A model generated the notes under the pieces. It was not told the DNA's origin. It searched no databases and saw only the letters and a program-made list of their open reading frames with translations. DNA of 64,000 nucleotides, from positions 9,323,863 to 9,387,862 of the forward strand of contig OZ234496.1 of NCBI GenBank assembly GCA_965153455.1, read 5' to 3'. This DNA is from Sphagnum compactum (lineage: Eukaryota; Bryophyta; Sphagnopsida; Sphagnales). Positions 57,966 to 64,000 of this stretch are shown here, in pieces. Position 1 is the stretch's first letter. Each line of letters begins with the position of its first letter. The translations under genes and the position numbers were made by a program.

Positions 57966-60900
57966 GTTGAAGGAAAAAAATTTGAACCTAAATATAAAGA
58001 GGAATTTGTACAATGGTTGAGTGACGATAATTTGTAAAGATTGACAAGAGAAAAAATATTTTATTTGTAATATTTTAGGGCTAAAAATTTGGCTTTGATG
58101 GTTTTTTTAATACTAATTTTCATAAATTTCCTAAAATTTTATATACAAGTCCATTTTGAAATTCACCTTTTCAACCATGTTTAAAAGGTTATAAGAAAAT
58201 GTTTTACTTCAAATTTTTCACATAAAAAAATCAAAACTAAAACAAAACTACAAGTTATAACTTGCCACTTGGCCACTACCAATTTTACATCATCATGACT
58301 AGTTAGTAACAACATTTGTTATGTTAAAGTTTTCCACAACCCTCATGTGAACACTTTATTTATGATGTTTTGGAGGTTAGAGTTGTGGTTAAAGTAGCTC
58401 CAATGGTGCTAGGTGTGTGACCTAGCAAAAATATTTCTCAAATCCAATTTAATTAATTATTTTTTCACAACCCCACCCATAAAACTAAAATTAAGACTAC
58501 AAATAGGTGGGAACTACTAAATAACAAACCACATGGACTAATCATTATGGTTGGCTAATTGAAAACATGGAGTAATAGTTAGATCATATTTAGTACTATG
58601 AACATGACAATCATATGACATTTATTAACCCTTATTGTGTGTTTTACTAAGCTTAACATAATGTGGAAAAATGGTAAGCCAAAATGACATTTTTGACTTT
58701 TCATCATCCAATTTTAATTTGTTAGGTCACATATTAGACATCATTGGAACTACTTTTAATTGATTACATTATCGTGTATTACAATTGTAACTTAAAGTGT
58801 GTATTTATAATTTTCACATAGGTAAGTAGGAAACTTGAGTTGTTGAATAAAAACAAGTTGATATTGTAACTAGCATAAAATCTATTGGTAGCAAGACCTA
58901 TGTAAATGTTGAAAGAAGGATGGATGTAGATGGAACTAACTAGACTTTATATTTACCCTAATTTTGAAGGTCTCCTATTTGAAGGGCAAATTATGTTTGG
59001 CTTCATTAGACATATTGTTTCAATTACTTCATGTAGGACCTTAACACAAATGTGTTGTGCTTTATGAAAAACATCGATCAAAAACAACATAGACATGTAG
59101 AACCCAAATGCATCTTAGTTATTTAGATATAGCCCATGTGGCTATCATGAAAGGCAATTGTTGGTAGCATAAGCATAAAATATATCTCATAGTTAGTTGG
59201 TAGGTACTACCAATGATTTTTTGGTGAGGAATTTATGTTTCTGCAAAATTTTCTTTGGAAAAACTTGGAAAAATGTGCATTTTCAATGTAGAATGTATTT
59301 TTAAAGCAATAATTCACCATTTTTGCTAGATCAAAAAAATTATTTAAAAAATATTGGGTACAACTTTGTAAATCTATACATGTAAAGATATTGGGGCTAA
59401 TTAAAAATGACCTCTTATCCAAATCCACAAACCAACAAGTGACATCCTTGAAGGGTATTTTTTTTATTATTACGTGGCAAAATATTAATTGTTTGGGGGG
59501 TATAACCTTGTAGGTTATAATAACTTTTGATACATTTATATTATCCACTTATCTAATTACACATATCTATCTATGAAAGAAAATAATTTGTTTTTTTTGT
59601 TTGTTTGCTTGTTTTGTTTATCACAATGATTTTTCCGAGTGTTTCTTGTTACACTCTTAGTACCTTTGGAAAGCCCACAATGAATAAAGGTGGGTTTCAT
59701 AATGTTTCAAACTATGATGAAGTTATTGGATATTGAACAATCATTGTAGTACCTTGGCCATTTCAACACATGTCCATTGAATAATTAATCAATTTTGAAA
59801 TTTTCATTTCAACAAATGGAATATTCCAAAATATTCACTATTATCCTTCACAATATTTTTTGATTTGGAAGAAATAATTTTTGAAAATTTCAACATTTTT
59901 CAAAATAATATAATTAGTGTCGAATGGGCCAAGGTACTAGGGTATTTCATTGAAATTTTATTTAAATTAAAAAAAAAATTGTAGAGGAATTTAGGTGGAC
60001 TATTCTTATTTTTGTAAAGCCTTCAATGAGTAGGATTTAATGAAGGCAATTAGGAAATTTTGAACCTCAGGTCCGAAAGATATTGAAATTTGAGTAATTT
60101 TGTCATTCAAAATTCAATTACATTACAAAAATTGATTTTGAAAGCAAAACTAAATTAGATAACTAACTCACACTTGGGCCAATATGACATAGGCTACTAG
60201 TGCCCTTCATTTTGCTCTTGTAATTGTTGGAAAGCCCCCAATGACTAAAGGTGCACCGAGGTGGTTTGGCAATGTTTGAACATATAGTCCAAGAATTATT
60301 GAATCTTGAACAATTTTTTCAAATATTTTCTTGAAACTAAATATTTTAAGGAAATTGGGGCAAGTTCTTTTGATATTGTTTTGGAAAAGCCCTTGATATG
60401 AGCGGGATCTCTTGGAGGTGATTTTGTAACTTTTAGAACTAAAGAAAAGGAAATATCTATTTTTGAGTAAATTTTGTTAGTGAAAATTAATTTAACATTT
60501 TAAATATTTTTTTTACGATTGAGCTCTATCATAAGGTTGTGTTCACAATTGGGCCAATAGCACAAGCCACACTAGTTTAGAATATCATAGTTTTAATGAT
60601 AAATTTATTAATATAAATTTAAAAAATTTATTTAACTTCAAATTAATTTTCAAGCCAAATAGTTTGAATTTTTAAAAAAAAAATGTAACTATTTTGATTT
60701 GAATGCCTTGGTTGATCTTAGTTATATCCATTTTCTAAATGGTCCCAAGGTTCAACAATGTTTCAACCTATTAATGATCCCCCCTCAATTGTAGATAATT
60801 TTCTTTTCAAAGAATTTAAAAAATTTGGCATAACATTACTTGAACCTAAAAACCCTTTTTGAACTTTCAACTTCTATTAACTATCAAACTGAACTTATGC

Positions 60901-62084
60901 TATTTTACTTCTGATAAACAATAAAATTTAGGAAAAACTTGTACCTTAATAGGTTAGTTGTGAACTTCAATTGAAATTATCAAGTCCTTCATTCAAAACT
61001 ATGATTATAATTTTGATTTCACAAACATAAATGAGACCTTATAGTTGGTTTGACTTAGCGTTTTAGCGCCCCGTTGTGTCCCCCAGGATGGCATCAAACA
61101 AGACACAAGCATTCCTAATTTGAAAATGTCTAAACCCTAAAAAACCCAATCGAACAACAAATTAGAGGCATTGAAAAGTCATCCTCAGATATGCAATTGA
61201 AGGTGACGCAACCATTTGCAACTGCAAAATAATTGCTCCATCCAACAATGTAATTGGTTCATCCCTTGCTATACATGTACAAATAGGCCACTCCGGTAGT
61301 GGAAAACTTCAACACTACTAGTTCAACTCAATATATTATCAGGAATCCCCACTACATAGAACAAGATTACTAGAGAATAAGTTTGTCTACTAGACCATGT
61401 TACCCTAGTCCACCTGGAGGATAAACCATTGTTATGTTTGATGCACCAGGGATGAGAGAATTGACTGGGTCAATTGACGGGTTCAACCATTCATGTTATG
61501 ACTTATAATCACCATCCAACTACTTACACCCACTTTCACCCCCTTCTCTTTCTTCCTTTCAATCCATATCTTACACTGAAGTATTGTAGGAAAGTATGTA
61601 TGTGAGAAATGTAAGTGGTTATTATGTAAGTAGTAAAGGCACTTGGTGACTACTAGATGGGTAGATACATGCATGGGGACTGTTAGTTCATAGCTAACCA
61701 CTGTGGTACAGAAGGTGGGAATACGATATCTCGAGCTAGCTATGGGACAAGAATACCCAACAACATGTTGCATGGTGCCCTTGCAGCGTGTACTTGTTTG
61801 CTATTTTTGGCCCTTGCAAGGCCAGGCCTCACATCCAGTGCAGTTTTTCATGGTAGGTACTAGGTTCATTGAGGCATTCAAGAGGCCACATACATGGAAA
61901 TGAGCAATTAATTTGGTGTAGCACATCACAAGACCTTGTCTTCTTCAATGTCTCTGTTTCACTGATTAACTTCAAGCCTCCTCAGTTTTCTCATTCCATT
62001 TGGAGTGGATATAATAGGTTGTCAGTAAAGTCGTGCCCTGTTGGGCCTGAGTTTCATTTGATGCTTCATCCCCTCCTGGCTGTT
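57966..62084. other. AT-rich gap
   Basis: No gene recognised. The DNA is AT-rich throughout, with no long open frame of known family. Confidence 0.45.
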
Positions 62085-62575
62085 ATCTGCAAAGTAATGA
62101 AATTTTATTAAATCAGGGTATGAAATACTGAGACTCGGGATTAAATGCCCGAGGCTCGAAAAGGTCACCAGGGTGTTCATCTTTTCCTGACTTTACGAAT
62201 AACTTTAATGTTTTTGCCAAAATACAAGAAAATTTAACCTACACCAAGTGAGACTGTGAAATAGTGCCCAATAAAAACTGATCATGCAATCCATCATAGC
62301 TTGCCGTGGGTAGTTGAACTTGGACCAGGTCAAAAAGTCTGCATAGGTCGGTCCCAGAATATGTGGCTGGACCAGCGTTTATGGCATCGGATCTGGATTG
62401 CAGACTATTTCCTGCCAGGGTTGAACCAGCACCGGCATTGGTACCTTCATCTGTTTGAGTAAGGCCTCTTAGTGACAATATTAAGCCCAAAAAATGTAAC
62501 TCAGGTTTGAACTTAGAGACCTGATTTAGTCCAAACACAGGATATTTGTAATATTTAGGAATAATTTAAATGGAT
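62085..62575. repeat. Two dispersed repeats shared with 15.4 and 24.4 kb
   Basis: 62085-62180 resembles 15440-15540 (GAAATTTTATTA.ATC.GG.ATGAAAT.CTGA and TTAAATG..). 62446-62575 resembles 24437-24545 (TTTGAGT.AGGCCTCTTAGTG). Between them are B-box-like words such as GTTTGAACTTAGAGACC. They look like old SINE-type copies. Confidence 0.5.
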
Positions 62576-64000
62576 TTTGGGATTTCTTTTTGAATGGTGG
62601 TACCAATATGGGTGGTGGTTCACCCAAGGTGATCACTTGTTTCCAACCACACAATATTCCGGACAGGAGTGGTTGGTTGCACATGCCCTTCCAACAAGAA
62701 AGGGGCCTTGTGTGATGGTTGTTATGATGTCAATAACTTAGACCACCAAGGCTAATAATTGTCCCTAGCTTCTGGTAAAAGACCAATGTTGAGTGGGTAG
62801 ATGGTTTTGTTAATAACCGCTGATTCTTTTTTCTTAAATATTTCAGAAGCACCAAACCACCCATTCCATTGTGGTTACTTCAAAAAAACTTCAAAGAACC
62901 AATGATCTTGGTGAAAGAATTCACCACAAAAATTTATTTCCCGTTTTGTTTAGAATGGTGATTACTTATCAGAACCAGTTCTTTGATTTTAAATTGAGAA
63001 CTGCATTCATGAACCCTAAGAACCATCACCCAGGTGGTAACCACCTGGAGTCTGTTCCTGCTTTTGATAACCACCCAACAATGGTAAAGACTGTAACCAA
63101 CTGGGTGGGCCATTCATTCACTATCCTTGAGATTGCAAAGGTTTCAACTTTCTTTCATAATGAAGGACAAAGCAATGTATGTGGGCAAGGGAAGCAATCC
63201 ACCTAGTTGGACTGTGTTTTGTGGACTATAGCCAAGCAAGAGGGCCTTAGAGGATATGGTTTCAATTTTGGAACCTTCAGTCCTTGTATGTCCATTTGCA
63301 ATCAGCCAAAAACAACCCAGTCCCCAGGAAATCAGAACTAGATAGGAAGCAGCTGTCTGGATGGGCCATATTCAATCCGGACCCTCAACACCTACAAGAG
63401 GTTCACTTGCATGCCCCCAAGTTGATTCCAAGTGATTCATTGTCTTTTTCCTATACCTATTATTGTAGAGTTATTTGTTGTGTTGTTGTGTAAGTTCAAA
63501 AGAACCATATGGTGATGGGAAGGAGTCAACAAGACTTGAAGCATCTACGTCTGTCATAATATGCACTTTTGGCACAAACTACTTTTGTTCTTATCTTTCA
63601 TTTTTTCTGTTTTTTTCAGACTACAAGAGGATTTTAAACCTACACCCAAGTGAAATTATGAACTTTCAAATTTGTAAAATTAGATTTGGTTTTAGAAGAA
63701 ATTGTGATAGACTAATATAAACTTAACACTAGCCTCCTATGTGAAACATGCCTTAATAGGCATCTTAAGCTCTTGTTGTCAAGAGCTTATTAAGGGGTCA
63801 AATTCACATTGTGAAAGATGAAAGGATAATTTTTGAAATCAAAAGATTGAAATAGTTTTTTTTTATTAAAAAATTGAAACCCTAGAACTTTCTTTATTCT
63901 TTTGGTTTCTTTTATTACACCATTCCTTTTTTTTAATAGGTTGAAACACATTTTTGAAATACCTATGTGAAGCAACTTGTTCTACAATTTGGAATTGCAA
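62576..64000. other. Right edge, nothing recognised
   Basis: Short open frames (for example 62871-63206) have no recognisable domain. No repeat seen elsewhere in the window was found here. Confidence 0.4.

Overview
The window is nuclear DNA of a land plant. Two single-copy transcription-factor genes belong to plant-specific families (AP2/ERF and B3), the cytosolic ribosomal protein gene RPS15 has plant-like introns, and several gene fragments match plant families (SERK-type receptor kinase leader, plant HAD hydrolase, adenylate kinase, alkaline phytoceramidase-like protein, CWC22). The low gene density, very AT-rich repeats and Helitrons suit a large genome. My guess is a seed-free plant such as a fern or lycophyte, but I cannot name the species.

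Layout. 1-14.1 kb is a mosaic of Helitron-like elements, several of them head to tail, lying among exon-sized pieces of at least six unrelated host genes: HAD hydrolase (twice), a glycine-rich protein, an alpha/beta hydrolase, adenylate kinase (twice), a phytoceramidase-like protein and an LRR-kinase leader. Minisatellites lie between them. 15.1-16.0 kb is a terminal-inverted-repeat element made largely of TTACAC/GTGTAA motifs. 16.6-19.4 kb is an AP2/ERF gene with a repeated downstream region. 22.2-24.1 kb (minus) is the five-exon RPS15 gene, whose first coding exon is the start codon alone. 24.8-25.8 kb (minus) is a compound Helitron with a matching unoccupied paralogous site near 28.27 kb. 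28.9-29.2 kb is a CWC22 exon fragment whose unoccupied paralogous site is near 51.93 kb. 33.7-38.3 kb (minus) is a decayed APE-type LINE. 43.0-43.6 kb is an inverted-repeat element with a telomere-repeat insertion in one arm, inside a direct repeat. 45.4-46.6 kb is an intact B3-domain gene followed by a diverged copy of the AP2 gene's 3' region. 49.8-50.4 kb holds a pogo/DDE_1 transposase remnant. 52-64 kb is AT-rich and almost featureless apart from SINE-like repeats.

Only three genes look intact: AP2/ERF, RPS15 and B3. They share no obvious pathway. The most interesting material is the transposition record: gene-fragment capture, compound Helitrons, and three insertions whose pre-insertion state survives elsewhere in the same 64 kb.
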